Below the pieces are notes generated by a model that had not been told where the DNA came from, searched no databases, and saw only the letters and a program-made list of their open reading frames with translations. The translations under genes and the position numbers were made by a program. Below, one piece after another: positions 35,869 to 43,362 of a DNA stretch of 47,133 bases. Source of the stretch: Methylococcales bacterium. Lineage in GTDB: Bacteria > Pseudomonadota > Gammaproteobacteria > Methylococcales > Methylomonadaceae. Location: positions 1 to 47,133 of the forward strand of contig JAQTMV010000010.1 in NCBI GenBank assembly GCA_028714175.1, read 5' to 3'. Position 1 is the stretch's first letter; each line of letters opens with the position of its first letter.

Positions 35869-36156
35869 ATGGCTGAAAAACTGACAACGTACGATCCCGC
35901 TGAGGATTTAGCTTCTGACGAAGCAATGGCAACCTTTATGGCCGAAGCGTTTGAGACGAACGACGCCGGTTACATAGCTCACGCACTTGGCGTCGTCGCT
36001 CGTGCAAAGGGTATGGCGCAAATTGCCGGACTTACTGGACTTTCCCGCGAACAACTTTACCGTTCCTTTAGCGAGAACGGAAACCCGACCTTGAAAACCA
36101 CGCTTGCCGTAATGAAAGCTCTTGGTCTTGATTTGACCACCAAGATTCACACCTGA
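35869..36156 (+). CDS. HTH antitoxin of the transposon's TA module
   Basis: The 95-residue partner of the preceding toxin probably binds it and represses their promoter. The start is the ATG at 35869 (MAEKLTTYDPAEDLASDEAM); the frame is open further upstream but that part only overlaps the toxin. The C-terminal half is an Xre/HTH-like domain: KGMAQIAGLTGLSREQLYRS, then NPTLKTTLAVMKALGLDL, typical of the 'addiction module antidote' family. It ends 38 bp before the transposon's right terminal repeat. Confidence 0.88.
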   Translation: MAEKLTTYDPAEDLASDEAMATFMAEAFETNDAGYIAHALGVVARAKGMAQIAGLTGLSREQLYRSFSENGNPTLKTTLAVMKALGLDLTTKIHT

Positions 36157-36194
36157 CTATCTTACTATTATAAGTTTACGCCTTGTCTCCGTTC

Positions 36195-36236
36195 AAAATC
36201 CTATGGGACTTTGGTGTCGTTTGTTTAAATTCACCC
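36195..36236. repeat. Right terminal inverted repeat of the Tn3-family element
   Basis: This 42-bp repeat is inverted relative to 31587-31628 and ends CACCC. The second ACGATA target copy follows at 36237-36242, after which the mscS reading frame resumes. Confidence 0.93.
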
Positions 36237-36568
36237 ACGATACGTCCGTTGAGAAAATCGAGGGTTTTGTCGAAGATATTAAACAAATCCTTGAAACTCA
36301 TCCAGACACCCGTAAAGACAATATCCAGGTATTTTTCTACGAGTTCGGGCCACATAGCCTGGATATTCTGCTGAATTTTTTCGTGAAAGTACCCGACAGG
36401 GAGGTCGAGCTTATCAAGCGGCAGCGGATTCTTTTAGATATTTTGTGTTTGGCAGAGAAGAAGGCTGTGCGCTTTGCGTTTCCCACACAGACCCTGCATA
36501 TCGAGAGTTTGCCGGAAGAAAAGCCAACTATCCCGACCCAAACTGCCACTTTTCAGAAGGACACTTGA
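36237..36568 (+). pseudogene. 3' part of the interrupted mscS-type gene
   Basis: The frame continues the channel's cytoplasmic domain: TSVEKIEGFVEDIKQILETH, DNIQVFFYEFGPHSLDILLN and FFVKVPDREVELIKRQRIL, ending in a proline/threonine-rich tail at a TGA (36566-36568). There is no start codon or ribosome binding site of its own, so it is unlikely to be translated independently. The repaired gene would encode about 333 residues, normal for a small MscS homologue with an extended tail. Confidence 0.9.
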
Positions 36569-36710
36569 AAAATAAGAGCCACCTTCGCTGGCAGCCGGAA
36601 AGCATGCCGATTCAGTCTTTTCTTTGTTCATTGGTTAAAACCATGTAGTATTTTTACTCTAACCTTTGAACAAATCACTCTCCACACACAATACCCTGGA
36701 ATAAAAAATC

Positions 36711-38030
36711 ATGAATAAACGTTCTAAATTATGCACAGTAAAAGCCGGATGGCTGTTGTCATCGCTTGCAACTGCGATGCTTTTATCCGGTTGTGCCAGT
36801 ATTGGTAAAGGCGCTGCGGAAGCCGTCCTGGAAAAATCCGAAAATGAAGATACCCGGCTATGCCAGGTGTGGGGTAAGCCTTTTGCCGGCATTGAAGCCG
36901 ATCTGACCAAGAAACAAGGAAGAACCAAGGTACTGTTTGTCCATGGCGTCGGCGATCATATACCGGGCTATACCACCGAATTTCTGGAGAAACTCGCCAA
37001 GAAATTAAACCTGAACGTACGTTCGGAAGGCCAGAAAAATATTGAACTGAATGCTCCTGTGCTACCGGGCAAGGATATCGGCAATTTGCGGGTAACCCAC
37101 CTTCTCAATGAGCAAAACGGCCAAGAACTTACCTTTTACGAGCTGACCTGGTCGGAAATTACCCGGCAAGAAAAAGCACTGCTGGACTTCGATACTTCGG
37201 GAGAATATGATTTCCGCAGAGCCAGGATCAACGCCATGTTGAAGAGATTCAGCAATGATACTGGCCCCGATCCCATTATTTATCTGGGACAAAGCAGAGT
37301 GCCGATTCTGGCGGCATTCGCGCAGTCATTCTGCTGGATGGTTTCAGGCGATTGGGAGGAACTTCCGAAAAGTGGTAAACATATGTGCATGGGACTGAAC
37401 GATTCCAATGCCGACCATATCGCTCGTGATAATTATGTGTTTATTTCTCATAGCCTGGGTAGTCGTATCGTGACTGATGGTATGCAACGCGTTGCTTCCT
37501 TGCTGGCAGCGCCAGAAAAATATTTTTCTGCAAACCAAAAAGTTACCCTTTCTACAAAAGTTACCCTTTCTACAAAAGCAATTCAGGCATTGCAAACCCA
37601 GCGCATCCCCATTTTCATGCTATCCAACCAGCTACCTATGCTGCAACTGGGCAGGGAGCTTCCCGAAGTGGCGGGACAGGAAGCGAATTATTGCGATCCT
37701 AAAGGCGCTGATTATAAAAAACGCATGCTCAGCGAAACAGAGATTATTGCCTTTAGTGATCCGAATGACCTGTTAAGTTATGGAATACCGCCCGGATTTG
37801 CGGAAAAATATATTGACTCCAGGCTCTGTGCCAAGATCACCAATGTTAATATCAACATAGCCAAAATCATGGATGCCTTTGGTATGACCGATCTTGCCAA
37901 TCCCATGCAAGCCCATGTGGGTTATGATACAGATGATCGTGTTATTGCCTTGATTGCCAAAGGTATTGGCAATCCGGACACATCACCGCTGATCAAACAG
38001 CGCTGTGAATTTACCAAGGAAGTTAAGTGA
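36711..38030 (+). CDS. Lipoprotein with an alpha/beta-hydrolase fold
   Basis: This 439-residue predicted lipoprotein has the lipobox MLLSGC (Cys28). The body looks like a serine hydrolase: an oxyanion-type strand TKVLFVHGVGDHIPGYTTEF, a nucleophile elbow FISHSLGSRI (Ser in S-H-S-L-G) and a late His in NPMQAHVGYDTDDRV. Substrate is unknown; lipases and esterases share this arrangement. An exact 18-bp tandem duplication at 37541-37576 doubles the peptide KVTLST while keeping the frame. Neighbours include other envelope lipoproteins. Promoter and ribosome binding site are not obvious. Confidence 0.8.
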   Translation: MNKRSKLCTVKAGWLLSSLATAMLLSGCASIGKGAAEAVLEKSENEDTRLCQVWGKPFAGIEADLTKKQGRTKVLFVHGVGDHIPGYTTEFLEKLAKKLNLNVRSEGQKNIELNAPVLPGKDIGNLRVTHLLNEQNGQELTFYELTWSEITRQEKALLDFDTSGEYDFRRARINAMLKRFSNDTGPDPIIYLGQSRVPILAAFAQSFCWMVSGDWEELPKSGKHMCMGLNDSNADHIARDNYVFISHSLGSRIVTDGMQRVASLLAAPEKYFSANQKVTLSTKVTLSTKAIQALQTQRIPIFMLSNQLPMLQLGRELPEVAGQEANYCDPKGADYKKRMLSETEIIAFSDPNDLLSYGIPPGFAEKYIDSRLCAKITNVNINIAKIMDAFGMTDLANPMQAHVGYDTDDRVIALIAKGIGNPDTSPLIKQRCEFTKEVK

Positions 38031-38113
38031 AAAATAGGGCTTGCAACTTATGACGGGACATTTTAAGGTTAAGCCTCGCTCATTGTCCGGTTTTAGGTGG
38101 GAGATCGCGAGAA

Positions 38114-38539
38114 GTGAGTAGGTTCACTACGAAAGCAATGGCTCTGATTTTGACACTTGTGTGCTGCACGCTGATGGCTGCCGCCGACTCTATTGCCGCA
38201 GCTGCGAGCGGCCCTCCCCGAACAGCATCGAGCAAGCCCTTTCTGTTCGCGCCTCCCAAGGAAGCCGGTCCCGTCGTAATTCGGGCCCGCTTTGAGTTGT
38301 ATGATATTAATGAGATCAACGACGGTGCGGAAACCTTTGAGTTCACAGGCGTACTCACGCTCAAGTGGCATAACCCACGCCAGACCTTCGACCCCGCTGT
38401 TGCGGGAGTGAATGAGAAGGTCTTCCAGGGCGGCTCCCAGTTCTATGATCTCTCGACAGGCTGGTATCCGCAGGTGATCCTCGTCAACGGATCCGGCTTG
38501 TACCAGAAGAATGGGAATCGCCTGGAAGCTGTCTTCTAA
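38114..38539 (+). pseudogene. Truncated ectodomain of a pentameric ligand-gated ion channel homologue
   Basis: The GTG start at 38114 follows a GGGAG sequence. A signal peptide (to about residue 30) is followed by sequence matching the ligand-binding domain of prokaryotic Cys-loop channels (GLIC/ELIC relatives): VVIRARFELYDINEINDGAE, FEFTGVLTLKWHNPRQTFDP and STGWYPQVILVNGSGLYQKN. Intact channels need about 200 ectodomain residues plus four membrane helices. Here the frame stops at residue 141, after KNGNRLEAVF, and 38540-38707 shows no continuation in any frame. It is therefore either a relic or a secreted half-domain; relic is more likely. Confidence 0.65.
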
Positions 38540-38707
38540 GTTGTAAGTTAAGTTGCACTCGGCAAACGCTCCATGCTTTGCTCTACCTCCTTTCAAAACC
38601 CACAGGGATGTGGGGAATGCAGATTTTGCAGGGGCAAAATATCTGCCAATTCAGTCGTAACCCAGGCCTACATTGATTTTCAGTATTTTGACCGTTCAAA
38701 ATATAGC

Positions 38708-39445
38708 TTATTTCCCCAAATCAGGGTTGATCCAGCCCTGTTGGGCAAAATACGTAGCCAGTTGAGCCGCAATTTTATCGGCCATCTTCTTTGCCTGCTC
38801 AGCAGAAGCCGATTTATAACTTTTCATACCGCCCATTGCTGCGTTGGTCGCAATTACCGCTGCAGTTCCCGCTCCGGCAGCTGCCCCTGCCGGCCCCAAT
38901 ACTGCGGCGCCCGGCATATCGCCGCTGTCCGTATGGGCGTCAAAAGCGATCAATTCCTGATACCCCGAAGGTGAAGGCGCCAAAACCCTTACTTTGCTGT
39001 CTAGCGAGGATTGACCCATGCCCAAACCAATAACATTTCTGCGTAATCGATTGCCTTCATCGATATCGACGAAATAGCCGGTAATCAGAATTGCCCCTGG
39101 AGTAACCTGCAAGCTTTGATCGGCACGTATCGGATTCAAGCCCAAATTCGCTATTTTTAGTGTCAGTTCGGTTGCCATTGCATCAGCTACTTCACGACCC
39201 AACTGGATTTCTTCCGCTGTCTGACTGCTGTTCGCAATGCTCCTCTGAATCTTCGCAAAAATACTGGAATTTTGCTGAACATCTTCAGGGTTAACGGCGA
39301 AGTTATAGATAAGCACCGGATTCGGTGTGGGCATTCCGGTATTAGCTACTTCGTAAGTCTCCTGAACATTCGTTTTGGCACAACCGGCAATCAGCAAAAA
39401 AAATAGGCCGGTTCCTGATAATCTTAATAAGTGTTTTAATCGCAT
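38708..39445 (-). CDS. DUF4410 lipoprotein (second copy)
   Basis: The start is placed at the ATG at 39445, giving 245 residues with a lipoprotein signal (LSGTGLFFLLIAGC). DUF4410 features match the copy at 29693-30400: NPVLIYNFAVNPEDV, SQTAEEIQLGREVADAMATE, ILITGYFVDIDEGNRLRRN, a Gly/Ala-rich loop (GAAVLGPAGAAAGAGTAA) and the ending FAQQGWINPD. The two are clearly diverged paralogues, not a recent duplication. The gene lies 166 bp downstream of the repeat-protein/DUF2092 operon on the same strand and may be its fourth member. Confidence 0.85.
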   Translation of the reverse strand: MRLKHLLRLSGTGLFFLLIAGCAKTNVQETYEVANTGMPTPNPVLIYNFAVNPEDVQQNSSIFAKIQRSIANSSQTAEEIQLGREVADAMATELTLKIANLGLNPIRADQSLQVTPGAILITGYFVDIDEGNRLRRNVIGLGMGQSSLDSKVRVLAPSPSGYQELIAFDAHTDSGDMPGAAVLGPAGAAAGAGTAAVIATNAAMGGMKSYKSASAEQAKKMADKIAAQLATYFAQQGWINPDLGK

Positions 39446-39611
39446 AACTGTTCCTACATGGTTTGAAGAGAAACTCCAGAAACGAGACAAATACAGCAAT
39501 TGCCTCATAACGGATTAAAGTAGTGGTTAATTTGGGCGGAGATCTTTTACATTATATTTCGCTCACAATAAAAATATCCCCTGTGGTCGACCGCATAATG
39601 CCATGAAACAC

Positions 39612-39986
39612 TCACCTGTGCCAGGCGGCTGTACCGCCGTGAGGCCCGGTTGCGACTCCGGAGCCATGATTCCAGGCAGCCGAGCCACCGTATGCCCCTT
39701 GAGCGTAACCCGTGCCATGATTCCAGGCCGCCGAGCCACCATGCGCTCCATAAGCTGCCCCAGTACCACCACTGGAGTAAGCTGCACCACCATAAGCCCC
39801 ATGAACGTAGGTAGCACTTGGAGCCACATAGACAGCACCAGGCCTAGGGGCTACATAAACAGCAGTAGGAGGAGGTGCTACCACAACTCCACGAGCACCT
39901 GCATACACCCACGCGCCAGCAGGAAGTGATGTCAACATCACCGAGGCAAAGCCCGCAAACAACAGTATTTTTTTTATTCGATTCAT
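39612..39986 (-). CDS. Secreted protein with three 17-residue GGSAAW repeats
   Basis: The ATG at 39986 follows a GAGG sequence and gives 124 residues; an ATG at 40004, directly after the DUF2092 stop, is an alternative. A signal peptide ends near SLPAGA-WVY. Next comes a Val/Tyr/Pro region with two APRPGAVYV-like units. Three 17-residue repeats follow at 39621-39773 with consensus (S/N)-(G/H)-G-(S/T)-G-x-A-x-G-(A/P)-(Y/H)-GG-(S/T)-A-A-W. The units end GGSAAW, GGSAAW and GGTAAW. The composition (Gly, Ser, Ala, Tyr, Trp, His) suggests an adhesive, structural or matrix protein. No enzymatic motif is visible. It is the last gene of a three-gene leftward operon. Confidence 0.75.
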   Translation of the reverse strand: MNRIKKILLFAGFASVMLTSLPAGAWVYAGARGVVVAPPPTAVYVAPRPGAVYVAPSATYVHGAYGGAAYSSGGTGAAYGAHGGSAAWNHGTGYAQGAYGGSAAWNHGSGVATGPHGGTAAWHR

Positions 39987-40004
39987 TGTCTTGACCTCAT
40001 TCAT

Positions 40005-40883
40005 TTACTTTGTTTTTTGCTCAGCCCGGTAATTACCAAACTCAATTTGTTTGGAATTGGGTGGTTTTTTAAACACAAATGTATCCGCACTCAGCTTTGG
40101 GTTCAGATTCCAGTCCGAATATTCGACCAGAAAACGGGGGAAATTTGGGACTTGCTTGTAAGTCATGGCCAAACGTAGCGGGAGCGCACTTTTGCCGTTT
40201 TCGATCCAGATTTCCCAATTGATGCCGGGTTCCATATAGGCAAAATGTTCACAAGGTACTCCATTCACCATGGACGGCCCCACCACGATGGCATGCGTTA
40301 AATGTTTGGTCATTACCGCGTATGGATCGCTGTACATAAAATCCGCAGAAGGAAAGTTAATTTGAGCCTTGGTCAACACGAAATCCAGCATCTCATCAAT
40401 AGTTGCGAGTGGGTCGGAAACAGCATGGAAATTCTTCTGTGGATCGAAAGCCGAGACTTTAACGCCATCGAAATAAAGCTGGAAACTTGACACGTCGCCT
40501 GAAACATTGACGCGCAATTTATTAGGCCGTTGCAGAGCGACTTCGGAGTCGATAAAAAAGATAAGAAATTGACCGGTAACAGCCTGCAGTTCTATAAAAC
40601 TGTTTGCACGGTAGGTGAACGCCTTGGTTGAGGCCAGTTTTTCACTCATTTGTTTAAGACGATCCAGAGAATATTTTTCTAAGATAGGCGCTGGCGGAGG
40701 TGCAGGGCTTTCAGGCTGTGCCGCAGCTTGTTGCTCTACTGCCTTTGTCGTTGATGGAGCCGGTTCATTGACAGGCGTTTTCTCCTGGTGTGCACAGCTT
40801 TGTACAGAAAGCGCAAGAACGATCACAGGTAACAGGATAGGTGCTGACGACATTTTTCTGGAATTTTTTTGTTCATTTTGCAT
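40005..40883 (-). CDS. DUF2092 periplasmic lipoprotein
   Basis: This 292-residue lipoprotein (lipobox LSVQSC, Cys29) has a Pro/Ala/Glu linker (about 33-68). A domain matching DUF2092 follows, a LolA/LppX-like half-barrel fold: FTYRANSFIELQAVTGQFLI, RPNKLRVNVSGDVSSFQLYF, DGVKVSAFDPQKNFHAV, INWEIWIENGKSALPLRLAM and LSADTFVFKKPPNS. Members of this fold carry lipids or hydrophobic proteins through the periplasm; for DUF2092 this is inference. It lies between two genes for Gly-rich repeat proteins, 71 bp after one and immediately before the other, so it may help export or assemble them. The ATG at 40883 has a GAGAG sequence upstream. Confidence 0.8.
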   Translation of the reverse strand: MQNEQKNSRKMSSAPILLPVIVLALSVQSCAHQEKTPVNEPAPSTTKAVEQQAAAQPESPAPPPAPILEKYSLDRLKQMSEKLASTKAFTYRANSFIELQAVTGQFLIFFIDSEVALQRPNKLRVNVSGDVSSFQLYFDGVKVSAFDPQKNFHAVSDPLATIDEMLDFVLTKAQINFPSADFMYSDPYAVMTKHLTHAIVVGPSMVNGVPCEHFAYMEPGINWEIWIENGKSALPLRLAMTYKQVPNFPRFLVEYSDWNLNPKLSADTFVFKKPPNSKQIEFGNYRAEQKTK

Positions 40884-40954
40884 GATCAGATCTCTCTATG
40901 AAAATAACAGTGATGTGTATTGGTCTATATTTTTTCATCTATTGTCCAGCAATG

Positions 40955-41632
40955 TTAATAAGGTGCCGGAACCACCTGGTAATAGGCACCGTTGCTTCCG
41001 AAATAGGGTCTAAACCAGTTAATACCGCATTGATAATATTGGCCTGAACTGATATTTATATTCACGCAGCCACCCGGTAAAAATGCCAGACTCGTACCAA
41101 GCGCCAGCGGTGCAGGTGCCATCGGCTGTTGTATCACTACAGTGGTTGGAGGGGGGGCTGGTCTGGACGCGGCAGCGGCGCCCGCCATAGCTCCTACGGC
41201 CAGACCGGCAATGCCTGCAGCCGTAACATCACCGGAGCTATAGCCACTGCTACCATAATAAACAGGGGGGTGATAGCCGTAGGTAGGGTGGCTCCAGACA
41301 GCCGCACCGCCATAAGCGCCGTGAGCGTAACCAGAACCACCGCTCCAGGCAGCCGAACCGCCATAAGCGCCATGTGCGTAACCAGAACCACCACTCCAGG
41401 CAGCTGATCCGCCTTGAGCGGTATGAGCGTAGCCAGATCCGCCACTCCAGGCCGCCGAGCCGCCGTGAGGTCCATATGCAACCCCGGAGCCATGACTCCA
41501 GGCAGTCGAACCGCCATGAGCACCATATGCAAACCCGCTCCCGCCGCGGTACCAGGCATGTGTTGAAAATGAAACGGCAGCCATACAAATCGTAGTGGCC
41601 AAAAGATAGCAACTTTTATATCGAATAATCAT
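40955..41632 (-). CDS. Secreted protein with five 17-residue GGSAAW repeats
   Basis: The 225-residue product has a signal peptide (to about residue 26, STHA-WY). Five tandem 17-residue units follow at 41294-41548, nearly identical at the protein level (for example SGGSGYAHGAYGGSAAW and SHGSGVAYGPHGGSAAW). After them come a Tyr/Pro stretch (YGYHPPVYYGSSGYSS) and a glycine-zipper-like hydrophobic segment (AAGIAGLAVGAMAGAAAAS). The C-terminal domain contains two cysteines (GGCVNINISSGQYYQCGINW) and ends in YQVVPAPY. It heads the operon with DUF2092 and the three-repeat protein. The zipper could anchor it in a membrane while the repeats are exposed. Confidence 0.78.
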   Translation of the reverse strand: MIIRYKSCYLLATTICMAAVSFSTHAWYRGGSGFAYGAHGGSTAWSHGSGVAYGPHGGSAAWSGGSGYAHTAQGGSAAWSGGSGYAHGAYGGSAAWSGGSGYAHGAYGGAAVWSHPTYGYHPPVYYGSSGYSSGDVTAAGIAGLAVGAMAGAAAASRPAPPPTTVVIQQPMAPAPLALGTSLAFLPGGCVNINISSGQYYQCGINWFRPYFGSNGAYYQVVPAPY

Positions 41633-41797
41633 ATGGCTTACCTTTACAAAAAATTTAAATGAATGTTACTCCATGATTACAAAATAACCACAAATTAATA
41701 GTCCGTTCTCCAACGCATAAGCTGTTTATTTACAACAGGTTCAAAAGGTCTGACTTTATCGTTCCCATTGGCTGCTTACATGCATCCATCCAACCCG

Positions 41798-42742
41798 CTA
41801 AAACCCTTCTCCCCAGCGGTACTGCCAGGCAATTCCAATGATGTCGTAGTTGCTTCCGGTCCGTGAATAGACGCCGGTACTGCCGTTAAGTTTGATGGAG
41901 TTATGCCGGCTGAGGGGAAATGCAAGGGTGGCTCCAACACGCCAATTCTGTTGAAGATTATCAGCTACTATGTGGTCTGTGGTAGTACGGCCGCCGCTGT
42001 AGTAATTGGCGTCGAGAGCTCCCCAAATGCCCGATCCGAAACTGTAAATCAGATGTCCTTGAATGTTATAGATCGGATCCTGCTCCAGCGTATTTCCCTG
42101 AAACGGCTGGTTGTTGTCGGTAAAGACGTACACCCCGGCAGCTACCTCGCTGGTCAATGGCCCCCATGCCTTGGAAATGCCAATCTCGGGCTTGATGGAC
42201 CAGCGATTCGTGCCGACATTCACTAGCTTGCTCGGGTCGTATTGCCCTCCCGGCGCGGAAACCGCAAGGCTAACACCGATAATGGTATCTTGCTTATAGG
42301 AGGCGAATTCTTTCATCGACAAGGCCGGAGCACCGAAAAGATTCACGTAAAAACGAAACAAGGGATCGGCAAAACCGGCGATTTCCCTGTCCCGGGGTTC
42401 CCCCAATACCTCCGCTTGACCAGAGATTCCGGCATAGGGGATGATGATGTCAAGCTTGCCCGACTTTCCCCAGATATCCAGCGACCGGACATAGGCAAGG
42501 ACGCCGCTGTGAATTTCCAGCTTACCATTCGTGATGGGCACCGACGGAGCAAACGTCACATTGCCTTTGATGTAAGAGTATCCGGCGATCAGAAAGTTAA
42601 GACCGACGGGTATATTGGAATAGGATCTGGGTTCGATATCCGTCGCGCTCACTGAAAAGGCCGTCATTCCCAGTATCGCCAGCACGGACAGTCTGGCGAA
42701 ACGGGATGGGAAGAATTCAACCAAGAGGCACAACACGCCCAT
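41798..42742 (-). CDS. Outer-membrane protein of the MetA/phenol-degradation transporter family
   Basis: The 314-residue protein has a signal peptide (to about residue 33, SVSA-TDIEP). A beta-barrel-like body resembles the Phenol_MetA_deg family: RSYSNIPVGLNFLIAGYSYI, a periplasmic-turn-rich region and alternating aromatic strands (WGALDANYYSGGRTT; WRVGATLAFPLSRHNSIKL). It ends IGIAWQYRWGEGF with a C-terminal Phe suited to BAM recognition. Members are annotated as transporters of aromatic compounds, but the substrate is not predictable here. No catabolic genes adjoin it. It ends 165 bp upstream of the repeat-protein operon. Confidence 0.82.
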   Translation of the reverse strand: MGVLCLLVEFFPSRFARLSVLAILGMTAFSVSATDIEPRSYSNIPVGLNFLIAGYSYIKGNVTFAPSVPITNGKLEIHSGVLAYVRSLDIWGKSGKLDIIIPYAGISGQAEVLGEPRDREIAGFADPLFRFYVNLFGAPALSMKEFASYKQDTIIGVSLAVSAPGGQYDPSKLVNVGTNRWSIKPEIGISKAWGPLTSEVAAGVYVFTDNNQPFQGNTLEQDPIYNIQGHLIYSFGSGIWGALDANYYSGGRTTTDHIVADNLQQNWRVGATLAFPLSRHNSIKLNGSTGVYSRTGSNYDIIGIAWQYRWGEGF

Positions 42743-42774
42743 TTAGCCATCCCATAACTTAATAACGCTCCCGC

Positions 42775-43188
42775 TTACTGCCCACTCTCTAGAATACGCC
42801 CGGTGTTTGCAAAAGAATTACAATTATCCTGATCACGGCACATCGTTTCATAAACCGCCTGTTTGCCACAACCTCTGACGCCGATCGTGTATTCTGTCCA
42901 CTCATACCCCCCGCCTCCCATGCCCATACCAATCCCATTAATATAGGTGACCTTTTGCGACAATATCGAACCATTCGCCTGAGGGCAGTTCAGCTCGAAC
43001 CGGCCTCTGGCTAGCGCAGTATTCAGAGCTGATGGCGCATTCTGGGCAAGAAACTGAGACTCGGTCACGCAGGCGCTGATAATCAGCGGCAATGCGAGCA
43101 CGGCCAAACTGGTCCGGATAGAGCGAATTATGCAAGACTGTATTTGCACTCGACTGTTAATACCTTTGAATTTTTCTGAGTTTTTCAT
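42775..43188 (-). CDS. Small lipoprotein of unknown function
   Basis: The start at 43188 follows a GGAG sequence and gives 137 residues. A basic N-terminus leads to a lipoprotein signal (LAVLALPLIISAC). The mature part has paired cysteines (ELNCPQANG, GVRGCGKQAVYETMC, QDNCNSF) and a Gly-rich loop (GIGMGMGGGGYEW). No family is recognised with confidence. It is encoded 32 bp upstream of the barrel gene and may be co-transcribed with it. The 174 bp above it (43189-43362) hold no gene. Confidence 0.75.
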   Translation of the reverse strand: MKNSEKFKGINSRVQIQSCIIRSIRTSLAVLALPLIISACVTESQFLAQNAPSALNTALARGRFELNCPQANGSILSQKVTYINGIGMGMGGGGYEWTEYTIGVRGCGKQAVYETMCRDQDNCNSFANTGRILESGQ

Positions 43189-43362
43189 GGTTTTTCTCCA
43201 ACGTTTATAAGTAAGCCGCCATTTTCGACATTTATCATCTGACGGCAATTAATAGCAACCGCATAGCGGCACCTCCTAAAAACCCTATGCCTGCCGTCAT
43301 GCCGGCCAGCGAGAAAACAGTTTTTTAGCGTCTTGCCATACTGAAGTTACGTAACTGGGCCT

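Larger units (their letters stand above)
31587..36236. mobile_element. Complete 4650-bp Tn3-family transposon with toxin-antitoxin cargo
   Basis: The element is bounded by 42-bp inverted repeats with one mismatch (31587-31628 and 36195-36236), beginning GGGTG and containing AAACAAACGACACCAAAG. It is flanked by direct repeats of ACGATA (31581-31586 and 36237-36242); Tn3 elements normally give 5 bp, so one base may be coincidental. Contents: tnpA leftward, a res-like interval, then tnpR, a RelE-like toxin and an HTH antitoxin rightward. All four genes are open and full-length, so the element is probably still mobile. It disrupts an mscS gene. Confidence 0.93.

Noticed and set aside
41294-41548. 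Possible CRISPR-like array because of regularly spaced repeats
   Set aside because: The 51-bp period encodes 17-residue peptide units in frame and there are no unique spacers.
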